The notes beneath the pieces were generated by a model. It was not told the origin of the DNA, did not search any database, and saw nothing but the letters and a program-made list of their open reading frames with translations. This document shows positions 43,371 to 52,300 of a DNA stretch of 64,000 nt, piece after piece; within the stretch, counting starts at the first letter, position 1; each line of letters starts with the position of its first letter. This stretch comes from DAOTYH01 sp034435015 (GTDB taxonomy: Bacteria > Chloroflexota > Anaerolineae > Aggregatilineales > UBA3940): the NCBI GenBank assembly GCA_034435015.1, contig DAOTYH010000052.1, forward strand, positions 1 through 64,000, given 5' to 3'. The translations under genes and the position numbers were made by a program.

Positions 43371-43394
43371 GGGGCGGGCATCAAAACCCGCCCC
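43371..43394. terminator. second hairpin between convergent genes
   Basis: GGGGCGGG (43371-43378) pairs perfectly with CCCGCCCC (43387-43394) around an 8-base loop. There is no T-tract next to it. Confidence 0.45.
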
Positions 43395-43407
43395 GCGTTT
43401 CCTCCCC

Positions 43408-43953
43408 TCATCCGCCAACCGCCCCGCCCAGATAGCGGGCCGCCCATACCAGCCCAATGATTGTCTTGCTGTCATCAATCTTGTTACTGATGGCATACTC
43501 CAGCGCTGTACGGAAGGGTATCCGCTCGACGGCTATCCGCTCATCCTGGTCGCCCTCCAAACGGGAAGGGCGCAAGCTGCGGGCCAGATAGATCGTGATG
43601 TACTCGGTTGTATAGGAGGCGGCTACGTAGTATCCCCCCAGCTCGACCAGTTCTTCCGGGTAGTAACCGACTTCCTCCTGCAACTCACGTCTGGCGCACT
43701 CATGGCGCGGCTCGCCCGGCTCCAGACCGCCGGCGGGCAGTTCGAGCAGTACCTTCCCTGCGCCTGCGCGGTACTGCCGCACCAGAATCACATTGCCCTC
43801 TTCATCCAGCGGCACGAGCGCCACTGCCCCATGATGCTGGATAATCTCGCGCTCGTAGGTTTGCCCATCCTCCAGCTCGACCGTGTCAACCCGCAAGTGA
43901 ACGACCCGCCCTTTAAAGATGTCCCGGCTGTGGACAATACGCTCATCCGGCAT
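43408..43953 (-). CDS. NUDIX hydrolase (ADP-ribose pyrophosphatase type)
   Basis: 181 residues. The NUDIX box is complete: G-x5-E-x7-R-E-L-x-E-E-x-G in GLEPGEPRHECARRELQEEV. Upstream it has VALVPLDEEGNVILVRQYR and LELPAGG, typical of ADP-ribose/ADP-sugar pyrophosphatases of the NudF/YqkG type. It would hydrolyse ADP-ribose to AMP and ribose 5-phosphate. Substrate class is inferred from the N-terminal strand pattern. Confidence 0.92.
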   Translation of the reverse strand: MPDERIVHSRDIFKGRVVHLRVDTVELEDGQTYEREIIQHHGAVALVPLDEEGNVILVRQYRAGAGKVLLELPAGGLEPGEPRHECARRELQEEVGYYPEELVELGGYYVAASYTTEYITIYLARSLRPSRLEGDQDERIAVERIPFRTALEYAISNKIDDSKTIIGLVWAARYLGGAVGG

Positions 43954-44056
43954 GCTGTTCTCCCTTGCACAAGTTTCAGGGCAGGTTTGCTACCTGCCCT
44001 GAGAATGTCTTCCTGTCAATAGGGATGGCCTGCTTACCTAATCTGGCTGAGGAATG

Positions 44057-44821
44057 CTACCGGGCCGGGATACGGATGACCTGCCCGACCGAGATCTCGC
44101 TGGGGTTGGCTATACCGTTGTAGGCCGCCAGCTCCTGATAGGTCAGGCCGTAACGCAGGGCGATACGGAACAGGTTCTCACCTGCCTGCACCGTATGGAG
44201 GATGTCTCCGTTGGCATCAACCGTGTCGCCTGCCTGCGGGCCGATCGCCCCCGTCCCTGGCGCACTAGTTGCCGCAGGCTGGGCGCCGCCGCATCCGGGG
44301 ATGGTCAACACCGTTCCAGCCGCGATCAGGTTGGGGTTCGTGATCCCATTGGCCGCCGCCAGCTCCTGATAGGTCAGGCCGTAGCGCAGGGCAATCCGAA
44401 ATAGATTCTCGCCGGCCTGCACCGTATGGGTAGCAGGGCACCCGCCTGTCGTCTGGGGAATCGGCGTAGCTGTTGCGGGCAGTATGGGTGTGGTGACCGC
44501 CGGCGGCGTAATCCCGCCAGCCGCGCCGGGGATAGTCCCCTCCGCCCCCGGCGTCACAAGACCTTCCGGCGCGACAGGCGCCATAGCTGTCAGCGTCCCA
44601 AAGGCATCAATTGGGCCGCTGACAGTAGGCACAGGCAGAGTCGCTGTTGCATCCATAAACGGCGGGACGGTCTCCGGCGCAAAGGGCGTACCAATTGTGC
44701 CCGGCCCGGCAGGTGTGAGAGGAGCCGCGCTTGCCCCTGCCAGCGTGCAGCCCGTCATGGACAGGGCTAACAGCAGTAAACCCGTCATCAAGACAAACAC
44801 ACGGCGCTCAGTTCTCTTCAT
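44057..44821 (-). CDS. LysM-domain lipoprotein (two LysM repeats)
   Basis: 254 residues. Signal peptide with lipobox LSMTGC (Cys at about 26), then a Pro/Thr/Ala-rich linker of about 100 residues, then two LysM domains. The first (about 130-174) reads HTVQAGENLFRIALRYGLTY and ends VLTIPGC. The second (about 210-253) repeats the same core almost exactly and ends VIRIPAR. LysM domains bind peptidoglycan or related N-acetylglucosamine polymers, so it is probably a cell-wall-associated lipoprotein without a catalytic domain. Its minus-strand promoter is well formed. Confidence 0.9.
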   Translation of the reverse strand: MKRTERRVFVLMTGLLLLALSMTGCTLAGASAAPLTPAGPGTIGTPFAPETVPPFMDATATLPVPTVSGPIDAFGTLTAMAPVAPEGLVTPGAEGTIPGAAGGITPPAVTTPILPATATPIPQTTGGCPATHTVQAGENLFRIALRYGLTYQELAAANGITNPNLIAAGTVLTIPGCGGAQPAATSAPGTGAIGPQAGDTVDANGDILHTVQAGENLFRIALRYGLTYQELAAYNGIANPSEISVGQVIRIPAR

Positions 44822-44872
44822 GTCGAGCCTCCCCCTGACAGGCGGTCATACTGACTAAGTCATTGTTACAGC

Positions 44873-44901
44873 ACTATAACATTGCTTATCAGGCAGTGCA
44901 A
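44873..44901 (-). promoter_or_regulatory. putative promoter of the LysM lipoprotein
   Basis: Minus strand TTGCAC (44901-44896), 17-base spacer, TATAGT (44878-44873), about 50 bases upstream of the start codon. Confidence 0.6.
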
Positions 44902-45067
44902 CTCTGGAGAGTGGATAAGAATCTGGGCACAGGTGAAATAGGGGCATGGACACACCTCCCCTGTAACAACCTCTTACTCGCCAGGGGCTGTCCTGCCTCT
45001 GGATTTGCTCCTGCCGGGGCGGTGCGGCCTCGGTGAACTCACCCGGCAGGCCGGAACGTACGTTCGA

Positions 45068-45095
45068 TTGCAGGATGTCCCAGAAGCCCTATAAT
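45068..45095 (+). promoter_or_regulatory. putative promoter of the gene at 45141
   Basis: TTGCAG (45068-45073), 16-base spacer, perfect TATAAT (45090-45095). It falls inside the longer reading frame that starts at 45033, which supports the shorter start at 45141. The rest of the divergent spacer 44822-45140 shows nothing else. Confidence 0.6.
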
Positions 45096-45140
45096 GAATC
45101 GGGTGGATCTTTCTGCGGCCCTGTGGAGCGCTATACGCCT

Positions 45141-46016
45141 ATGCGTCGCGTCTTACCTATCGTCGTCGTTGCAGGGATAGTTGTCGCAGGGATCGGCATT
45201 CTGGCCAGCCGGCAGGATGCTTTTTCCCCGATGCGCTACTTTCCTGAGACCGGTCATGTAGTCCGCGAGCCGTTCCTGTCCTTCTTTGAGGAGCGGGGCG
45301 GCCTTGCCATGTTCGGTTTTCCGCTCAGCGATGCCTATACCACTGCCGATGGTGTCCTTGTCCAGACTTTCCAGCGTGCCCAGATGCAGTTAACTGTGCG
45401 GGGCGTTGAGCTGGCACCCGTCGGGCGGCTGTTGCATCTGGGAGATGGTGAAGGAAGTTTTACGGCGGCCCCGCCTTTCCGGGAGTTCTATGAGGCGCAA
45501 GGGGGGGCGTCCTTCTTTGGGCCTCCGCTTGGTCGGGCGCGGGAGGAGAACGGCGTCCTGATTCAAGACTTCGAACGGGCAAGGCTGGTGCTGGATACTC
45601 TAGGCGGGGTGCGCATGTATGAGCTGGGGTCGGTCTATCTGGCCGCCTTCCCGCCTGCTGAGGGCGGCATTCAGGCTAACATTCGCCTGCGCGGCACTCC
45701 CTTGCCTCCCTCCGGTGTGCGGGCCAGCGTATCCGTGGAAAAGCCGACGATCAGCCAGAGCGAAGTCCAAACCCTCTATCTCTATGTTGAAGATGTGAAC
45801 GGCAACCCGGTTGCAGGTGCGCAGGCGTTGGCTGTCTTGAGCTATGATGGTGTCACCGCCGAAGTAGTCATGCCGGATACCGACGAACGCGGGCTGGCCA
45901 GCGCCTCTTTTGTGGCGCCGCCTGCCGAGCCGGGGTCGCGCGTGATCGTCGAGATGCATGTGCTGGCCGGGGAAACCTTCCTGACAGTGGAGACGGCTTA
46001 CTTCCAGTGGTGGTGA
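45141..46016 (+). CDS. secreted/membrane-anchored protein with two LGFP-like repeats and an Ig-like domain
   Basis: 291 residues. A signal anchor (about 4-22, LPIVVVAGIVVAGIGILA) is followed by two related segments: YFPETGHVVREPFLSFFEER with LAMFGFPLSDAY and LVQTFQRAQ (about 35-88), and FREFYEAQGGASFFGPPLGR with LIQDFERARLVLD (about 115-160). These are the FxxFYxxxGGxxxFGxPL/VQxFxRA type repeats seen in cell-surface proteins. The C-terminal third (about 190-285) looks like a bacterial Ig-like fold (LYLYVEDVNGNPVAGAQALA). Function unknown; wall or glycan contact is a guess. The start is placed after the promoter at 45068-45095. Confidence 0.72.
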   Translation: MRRVLPIVVVAGIVVAGIGILASRQDAFSPMRYFPETGHVVREPFLSFFEERGGLAMFGFPLSDAYTTADGVLVQTFQRAQMQLTVRGVELAPVGRLLHLGDGEGSFTAAPPFREFYEAQGGASFFGPPLGRAREENGVLIQDFERARLVLDTLGGVRMYELGSVYLAAFPPAEGGIQANIRLRGTPLPPSGVRASVSVEKPTISQSEVQTLYLYVEDVNGNPVAGAQALAVLSYDGVTAEVVMPDTDERGLASASFVAPPAEPGSRVIVEMHVLAGETFLTVETAYFQWW

Positions 46017-46038
46017 TTTCAACAACGGCGATATATCA

Positions 46039-46069
46039 AATCGAGGCGGCCCGCGTGGCCGCCTCGATT
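46039..46069. terminator. bidirectional terminator hairpin
   Basis: AATCGAGGCGGC (46039-46050) pairs perfectly with GCCGCCTCGATT (46058-46069), twelve pairs, between convergent stops at 46016 and 46083. Confidence 0.8.
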
Positions 46070-46082
46070 GATTCTTCGATGG

Positions 46083-46397
46083 TTACTGCGTCTTACGCCT
46101 TTTAGAAGGCCGAGAAGGCTTCTCTGGAGGGGCTGGCTCTTCGGCCTCGCTGTCTTTGTCTTCCCAGCTAATGATCCAGACACAGGCGCCCGCTACCAGA
46201 ATCGTCGCTGTGATCAGCGCGACCCACTGGCCGGGCAGTAGACCCACATCACGTGCCTCGATCACCAGCAGGATCACCATGCCCAATGCCAGCACGATCC
46301 ATGCCGACAGGCGCGGGTGGGCTTCAACCCAGCGTACCAGCGGCCCCAACGGCCCACTGCGCAGATTGTCAAGTGTGCGGTTCAAGAATTCGGACAT
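46083..46397 (-). CDS. small two-helix membrane protein, unknown
   Basis: 104 residues with two membrane helices (about 30-46 and 55-78) and a charged C-terminal tail rich in Glu, Pro, Lys and Arg (ending PSKRRKTQ). Not recognised as a family. It lies 37 bases downstream of coaE on the same strand and may be co-transcribed with it. Confidence 0.6.
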   Translation of the reverse strand: MSEFLNRTLDNLRSGPLGPLVRWVEAHPRLSAWIVLALGMVILLVIEARDVGLLPGQWVALITATILVAGACVWIISWEDKDSEAEEPAPPEKPSRPSKRRKTQ

Positions 46398-46434
46398 ACT
46401 TTATCCCTGCGGATACCTCGTTTTCTCGGTTTCT

Positions 46435-47589
46435 TTAGATCGGTTTCAGGACGCGGTCTTCGCGCAGCCGCTTGGTCAGCAGATACGAATTGGGCGGCAT
46501 GGATTCTTCAGCGGCCTGCCGCCAGTCAGGGACACGCCCCAGATCGGCGGGGGTACGCCGTTCGTAGTCCAGCGCTTCGATGGCCTTAGATACCGGCTCA
46601 GGTGTGTTGTTGGCTAGAAACACGAGAGCGATCTCTGCCTGCAGGTCGCTGGCGGCCTTCTCGATGCTCTCCATCAGGCCGCGTACCACCGCGTTGGCCG
46701 GGGCGCCCGGCAGGAGGAGGAACTCATCTACCCGCGCGATCAGGTTCTCTACCTGAAGCCCTGCCAGCCCGATCAACTGATCATTTGCCAGGGCCATCAT
46801 GTAGGCCTTTTGGCCAAAACGATCAATGACGTTGGTACGTGTCAGCGAGCCGCCCTGCATCTTGTTGAGGAAGGCGGCGATCATCTCAGCCTGTTTGGGG
46901 CCGCCGCGCTGGATGGTGATAGCGGCCTCCCCAGGCAGGGACACCGTTGAGACCTGAGGGGCAGGTTCGGGAGGAGCTTCTTTGACGCCCAGCAGAGCGT
47001 TGAGATGCCGCTGAACTTGTTCTAGTGTGGTCTCGTAGCCGCCCGTGTTGTTGATGATGACTTGCGCCCTGGCGAGCTTGTCGGACTGGGGCGCCTGAGC
47101 GGCTATCCGCATCCGGGCATCTGCTTCGCCGAGCTTGCGGTCGCGCATCAGGCGGCGTAATTGGACATCCGGAGGGGCATCAACCACCCAGATCGTGTCA
47201 CAGTCCTTGGCAATGCCGGACTCGAACAGCTTAATGGCCTCAATGGCGATCACCCGCTGTTTAGCCCGCCGGACAAGCAGATCGATCACCTCCAGCACAA
47301 TAGGGTGGACGATTGCCTCCAGCCGCGCCATTGCATCAGGGTCGGTGAAGACAATCTTACCCAGCTTTTCACGGTCAATCTGCCAATCGGGGGTCAGAAT
47401 CCAGCGGCCAAAGGTATCCACAATGGGCTGGTATGCCGGTGCACCCGGTGACATGGCTCGGTGGGCGAGGCCGTCTGCGTCAATGCCGAAAGCGCCCAGA
47501 TGTTCCAGCATGCGTCGTACAAGGCTTTTCCCTGTTGCGATGTTTCCCGTCAGTCCGATGACAATTTTTCCGGGCCAGCGGTTGCTCAC
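46435..47589 (-). CDS. coaE: dephospho-CoA kinase fused to a GNAT-like domain
   Basis: 384 residues, nearly twice the usual CoaE length of about 200. Residues 1-200 are CoaE: P-loop IGLTGNIATGKS, GIDADGLAHRAM, IVHPIVLEVIDLL, DTIWVVDAPPDVQLRRL, and the late IINNTG. CoaE phosphorylates dephospho-CoA, the last step of CoA synthesis. Residues about 222-384 look like an acetyltransferase-type fold (ITIQRGGPKQAEMIAAFLNK, AYMMALANDQLIGLAGLQVE, VVRGLMESIEKAASDL, ALDYERRT). A GNAT domain would use acetyl-CoA. The second domain is less certain than the first. Confidence 0.9.
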   Translation of the reverse strand: MSNRWPGKIVIGLTGNIATGKSLVRRMLEHLGAFGIDADGLAHRAMSPGAPAYQPIVDTFGRWILTPDWQIDREKLGKIVFTDPDAMARLEAIVHPIVLEVIDLLVRRAKQRVIAIEAIKLFESGIAKDCDTIWVVDAPPDVQLRRLMRDRKLGEADARMRIAAQAPQSDKLARAQVIINNTGGYETTLEQVQRHLNALLGVKEAPPEPAPQVSTVSLPGEAAITIQRGGPKQAEMIAAFLNKMQGGSLTRTNVIDRFGQKAYMMALANDQLIGLAGLQVENLIARVDEFLLLPGAPANAVVRGLMESIEKAASDLQAEIALVFLANNTPEPVSKAIEALDYERRTPADLGRVPDWRQAAEESMPPNSYLLTKRLREDRVLKPI

Positions 47590-47825
47590 GGCCCCCTCCC
47601 AGCGATGATGTAAAGAAGATCACGGATGATATAAAACATCTGGCGGGTATTCTAGCCCCGCCCCAGTTATGCGTCAAGCGGTGCGAGCAGGTGGAAACCT
47701 GCCCGCCCTTTTTGCTCCTCCATGCAACTATCGGGTGTATTGTGCATCTAAAAACCTGAATGGGAAAGTGAAACCCGGCCATAAACCGGGGTGACAACTC
47801 TAAGTATCAGGAAGGAATGAGCACA

Positions 47826-48218
47826 ATGCGATCGGAAATGGAAATCGTTTTTCCCGGCGGGGCGCGTGTAGATGCTGTGGCCAACGGTATGGTGATCACG
47901 ACCAATCAGGACGGCACAGCGCCGGCCCCCTTTGGGCTTTTTCTGGCCTCAATCGGCACTTGCGCTGGGATATATGTGCTGAGCTTCTGCAAACAACGCG
48001 GCCTGCCTGCTGACAACATCCGGATCATCCAGCGGATGGACATGAATCCTGTTACACATATGATCGAACATATCGAGCTGGATATTCAACTGCCTCCCGA
48101 CTTTCCGGAGCAGTATAAAGAGGCTGTCGTGCGTTCAGCCGAACTGTGCGCCGTCAAGAAGCATCTTGAAAATCCCCCTGCCTTTGATGTGCATGTATCT
48201 GTGCTTCAGACGGCTTAA
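47826..48218 (+). CDS. OsmC-family protein
   Basis: 130 residues. The OsmC/Ohr fold is indicated by APFGLFLASIGTCAGIYVLS, where the first redox Cys sits, and by the second conserved Cys in RSAELCAVKKHLENPP. Family members reduce organic peroxides or have unclear thiol roles. It lacks the residues that would mark it as Ohr or OsmC specifically. Two ATGs compete: AGGAAGGA ends right against 47817 but is 9 bases from 47826, so 47826 is preferred. Confidence 0.85.
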   Translation: MRSEMEIVFPGGARVDAVANGMVITTNQDGTAPAPFGLFLASIGTCAGIYVLSFCKQRGLPADNIRIIQRMDMNPVTHMIEHIELDIQLPPDFPEQYKEAVVRSAELCAVKKHLENPPAFDVHVSVLQTA

Positions 48219-48267
48219 CCCTTCTTTTGGGGGCAGGCAAATGGGGACAGGCGAACCAGCCTGCCCC

Positions 48268-49215
48268 TTACTGTTCATAGCGGGGGTAGGCGGCGATCAC
48301 AACAGGCAATGGCACGTAAGAGGGGATAAAGGCTCCCCCGCCCGGCAATGCGGCTATCAGCCCGCTAGATCGCCCGCCGTCCAGATTAAGCGCGACCTCA
48401 AGGTTCAGGCCTGACGCGGCCAGCCAGTGTGATAACTCATAGAGCGAGAAAATCGGCAGGTCGCTCAACAGGACAACTACTCTCCCCTGTGTATCCAGCG
48501 CAATGACAGTGCGGCGGGCACGCTCGCCGGTCTCGGTCAAGTAGGTGGGCTGGCCGCCCGGCAACAGCAGGATAGGGTAAGACTCGACCGCCTGATCAAA
48601 GCGCATCCCGCGCGGGTTGTAATTCCCTCTTCCCAGTACGTGAATCTGTACTTCATCCTCTAGGACGGTGAACAGCCCGGCTACGCCGATAGTCCGTTCA
48701 CCGTAGTTAAGCGGCGCACCGTATAATGTGCCATCCGACACGATCCTCCCAACAGGTGTTCCCTCACCAGAGAAGAAGCCTCCGTTGAAAAGAATCGGGG
48801 CACCGGTGAGGGCCTGCCATTCATCTATCATGTGAGGCTCACGGCGGTCATAGTGGACCTGAAAGACCATCTGGTCTGGGTCGATCCGCAGAGCATAGAC
48901 GTAGGAAAGCACCTCTGCGCCCGGGGTAGGGGCTGTAAGATAGGTCTGGCTGACTCCGGCCCGCAGTGTCTGCCACACCGGCGGAGTTGGCGTCAGGGTT
49001 GGCGTGCGGGTGTAGGTAGGAGTTAAGGGAGTGGAAGTAGAAGTCGGGCTGGTCGCTGGGGCGGGAGTAGAGGTTGTGGTCGCTGTAGGGGCAAGCGGGG
49101 ACTGGGTAGGGGCTGGTATGGCGGGCGGCGCTGTCGGGTCGGCCCCGTGCGGGGGGCGGGTACAGCCTGCCAGCAACAGGAGAGCCATGAAAGAGAGAAA
49201 AAAATGTTTCTTCAC
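48268..49215 (-). CDS. lipoprotein with phosphodiester glycosidase (NAGPA/DUF2233) domain
   Basis: 315 residues from a GTG start giving KKHFFLSFMALLLLAGC, a good lipoprotein signal. A Thr/Pro/Ser linker (about 20-80) leads to a NAGPA-like domain (about 85-310). Its marks are PILFNGGFFSGEGTPVGRIV, RRTVIALDTQGRVVVLLSD and EVALNLDGGRSSGL, as in exopolysaccharide-related phosphodiester glycosidases. It probably acts outside the membrane on a glycan. The longer frame begins with a TTG at 49248 and has no ribosome-binding site; neither start has a clear one. Confidence 0.82.
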   Translation of the reverse strand: MKKHFFLSFMALLLLAGCTRPPHGADPTAPPAIPAPTQSPLAPTATTTSTPAPATSPTSTSTPLTPTYTRTPTLTPTPPVWQTLRAGVSQTYLTAPTPGAEVLSYVYALRIDPDQMVFQVHYDRREPHMIDEWQALTGAPILFNGGFFSGEGTPVGRIVSDGTLYGAPLNYGERTIGVAGLFTVLEDEVQIHVLGRGNYNPRGMRFDQAVESYPILLLPGGQPTYLTETGERARRTVIALDTQGRVVVLLSDLPIFSLYELSHWLAASGLNLEVALNLDGGRSSGLIAALPGGGAFIPSYVPLPVVIAAYPRYEQ

Positions 49216-49280
49216 CTGACTTGCCCGTGTTGACTGAACGTCATACAATCACACAAGGGAGGGGGGTGTTTCGGGCACAC

Positions 49281-49309
49281 TTGCAGTTTCGTATAACTCG
49301 TTGCATAAT
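49281..49309 (+). promoter_or_regulatory. putative promoter of the TPR/WL-repeat gene
   Basis: TTGCAG (49281-49286), 17-base spacer, CATAAT (49304-49309), 35 bases before the ATG. Confidence 0.55.
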
Positions 49310-49344
49310 CTCAACACGACCTATTCCTACCCCAGTGGTATGTA

Positions 49345-52300
49345 ATGGCAGAGATCAGTCTTCGGGCTTACATAGAGTATATTCAAAATCGCCTGAACCA
49401 AGATGCCCTGACCGAGGTTGTGGCCCAGTGCCGTCATGTTCTTGAATCCTACCCCAAGTGCGTCGAGGTGTACAAGCTCCTGGCCCGTGCGCTGGTTCAG
49501 CAACAGGAATATCAGGACGCGCTTGACCTGTTCCAGCGTGTTTTAAGTGTTGACCCCAACGACTTCATCGCTCATGTTGGCATCAGTGACTGCTACCGCG
49601 AGACAGGCGCCATCGCGGAGGCGATCTGGCATCTTGAGCGTGCCTTTGAGCAAGTTCCCAGCAATCAGGACCTTCAGGACGAGATCAAGAAGCTGTACGT
49701 CCAACGCGGAGAAAAGCCGCCCCGTAAGATTCAGTTAACGGGCGGGGCGCTGGCCCGTCTGTACGTCAAAGGCAAACTCTATCCGCAGGCTATTCAGGAG
49801 TTAAACAAGGCTATCAACCGTGATCCTGAGCGCTTGGATTTGCAGGTTCTTCTGGCTGATGTGCTGTGGAACGCCCATCAGGAAGTTCAGGCCGGTAAGG
49901 TTGCGGCTGAGGTTCTTAAGCGTCTCCCTTACAGCGTTGATGCCAATCGTATTCTGGCCCAGCTATGGCTGAAGGCCGGACAACCTGCTGAGGCTCGTCC
50001 CTTCCTTGAGCGCGTCAAGGAGGTTGACCCTTATCTGGGGTATCAGCTTGAACACAACGGCCAGAACGCGCCGGTGGATATGTTCCGCCTGATGATGCTG
50101 GACTTCGCGGCGGAGCGGTATGCGGCTGTCGGTGCGGCGGACTGGGTTTCACAAATTGGGGCAATTGAGAAGAAAGAAGGCGTTACAGGCCCTCTAAAGC
50201 CCAAATCCGGCCCTCTCCGTGCCACCGCTGATGCGCTTGCCTCTAGGGCGGCGGCTGAGCCTCTTCCTGAACCTGCCGCTGTCCCCTCGTGGTTGCAGGA
50301 GGTCTTCGGCCCGCCGGAGGGAGTGCCCCCGCCGCAGGAACAAGAGGCCGGCCTGCCCTCAGAACCGGGGAAGGTCTCTGCGCCCAGCCCCGAAGAGCCT
50401 GAATGGCTCCGTGAGGCTCTGGGCGAGGTCAAAGCGCCCGCCCCTCCAGAACCTGCCCCTGAGGGCCTGTCAGAGGAGAAGCCGGACTGGCTGAAGGAGG
50501 TCTTGGGCGAGACTGCGCCGCCTCCAGCGCCTGTGGGGCTGAGTCCTGTGGAATCTGCTCCTGCGCCTGACTGGCTGGCAGAGGTTCTCAATGAGGAGAC
50601 ACCTGCCCCTGCCCCGGTCGAGATGAAGAGTCAACAGCCCGCCGAGGTCAAGGAGCGCGATGTGCCTGAGTGGCTGGATGAGATTTTAGAGCAAGGTCCA
50701 GCCCCCCTGCCTGCGAAGCAGGAAGAGGAGCCAGCTCCGGCTGTTGTCTCAGACGACTGGCTGGAACAGATTCTCTCCAGCGGGACGCCCGCCATAGTTG
50801 AGGCTGAGGAAGAGGCTGTCCCCTCTGCGGACGCAAAACTCCCCGGTTGGCTGGGGGAGATAACTGCACCGGCTGTTGCTCCTTCTGGAGCAGTTGAGTT
50901 ACCGAGTGAATGGGGTGACCTAGAAACATGGGACACTCCGCCATTGGCAGTCGAAAGAGTTGAAGCACCGAAACCTAGCGAAGGCGAGGCAATGCCTGAC
51001 TGGTTGCAGGCAGGGTCTGTTCAACCTCAGGGTACGGCATCGGCGCTTCAGGAGGAAAAACACGTGGTACCACCAACTGGCGACGAAGAGATTCCCGATT
51101 GGCTGGCGGAAGGCGATCTAGATAGCGACGAGGCGATGGCTTGGCTGGAGGAGATTGCGGCCAAATACGATCCCACCTTTAAGGGGGAAACAGCCGAGAA
51201 GGAAGCCGCCGCCGCTCCAGCCCCATCCTCCGCTGAAGGGGAGGGCTTGCCAGACTGGCTGGTCGAAGAAACGCCGTCCAAGCCTGCACCGGAGCCTGCT
51301 CTACCTGTAGCGGAGCCTGCTCCGGCGGCAGAGGAATTACCAGACTGGCTGGTTGAAGAAGCGCCGTCCAAGCCCGCACCAGAGCCTGCGCCGGCCAAGG
51401 CAGAAGGCTTACCGGACTGGCTGAAGGCCGAAGCTCCACCGGAGCCTGCGCCGGCCAAGGCAGAAGGCTTACCGGACTGGCTGAAGGCCGAAGCTCCATC
51501 GGAGCCTATGCCGGCCAAGGCAGAGGGCCTGCCGGACTGGCTGAAGGCCGAAGCTCCGCCCGAACCTGCGCCGGCCAAGGCAGAAGGCTTACCGGACTGG
51601 CTGAAGGCCGAAGCTCCGCCGGAGCCTGCGCCGGCCAAGGCAGAGGCCTTGCCGGACTGGCTGAAGGCTGAAGCTCCAGAGCCGGCTGGCGAGGAATTAG
51701 ACTGGTTGCGTAAGCCGCTGGAGGAACTGCCAGCCGCCGAGCCTGCTGAAGAACTGCCAAGCTGGTTGCTTGGCGAGGAGGAAAAGCCCTCACCGGCTGT
51801 AACCGAGCTGAAAGGTGAGGAGGCGCTCTCATGGCTTGACCGGCAGGTCGAGGCTCAGGGAGTCAGCCCAGAGGCTGTGATCTCTGAGGCATTGGCCCCT
51901 GAGAAGCTGCCGGTCGGGCCAGCCGTCGTGCCTCCGCCGGACGCTAAGGCTGAGCCGATTTCGGAAGAGGAACTGCCCGACTGGCTGAAGGGCGCAGGCG
52001 TCGAAGAGGAGATGGCGAAGGCTCTTGAAGCGCCGACTGCTGTCTCTGAGATGGCCGGGCTGGAACTGCCGGTTGAGAAAGAAGAACTGGAATGGTTGAA
52101 TGCGGCCTTAAAGGCTGAGGAGGCTCCCGCTCTGAAGGCAGAGGAGGAAGAGGAGGAAGAGCTTCCGTCGTGGCTGAAGGCGCCGGTCGAGGAAGCACCC
52201 GCTCCTGCTCCCGCTCTGAAGGCAGAGGAGGAGGAAGAGCTTCCGTCGTGGCTGAAGGCGCCGGTTGAGGAAGCACCCGCTCCTGCTCCCGCTCTGAAGG

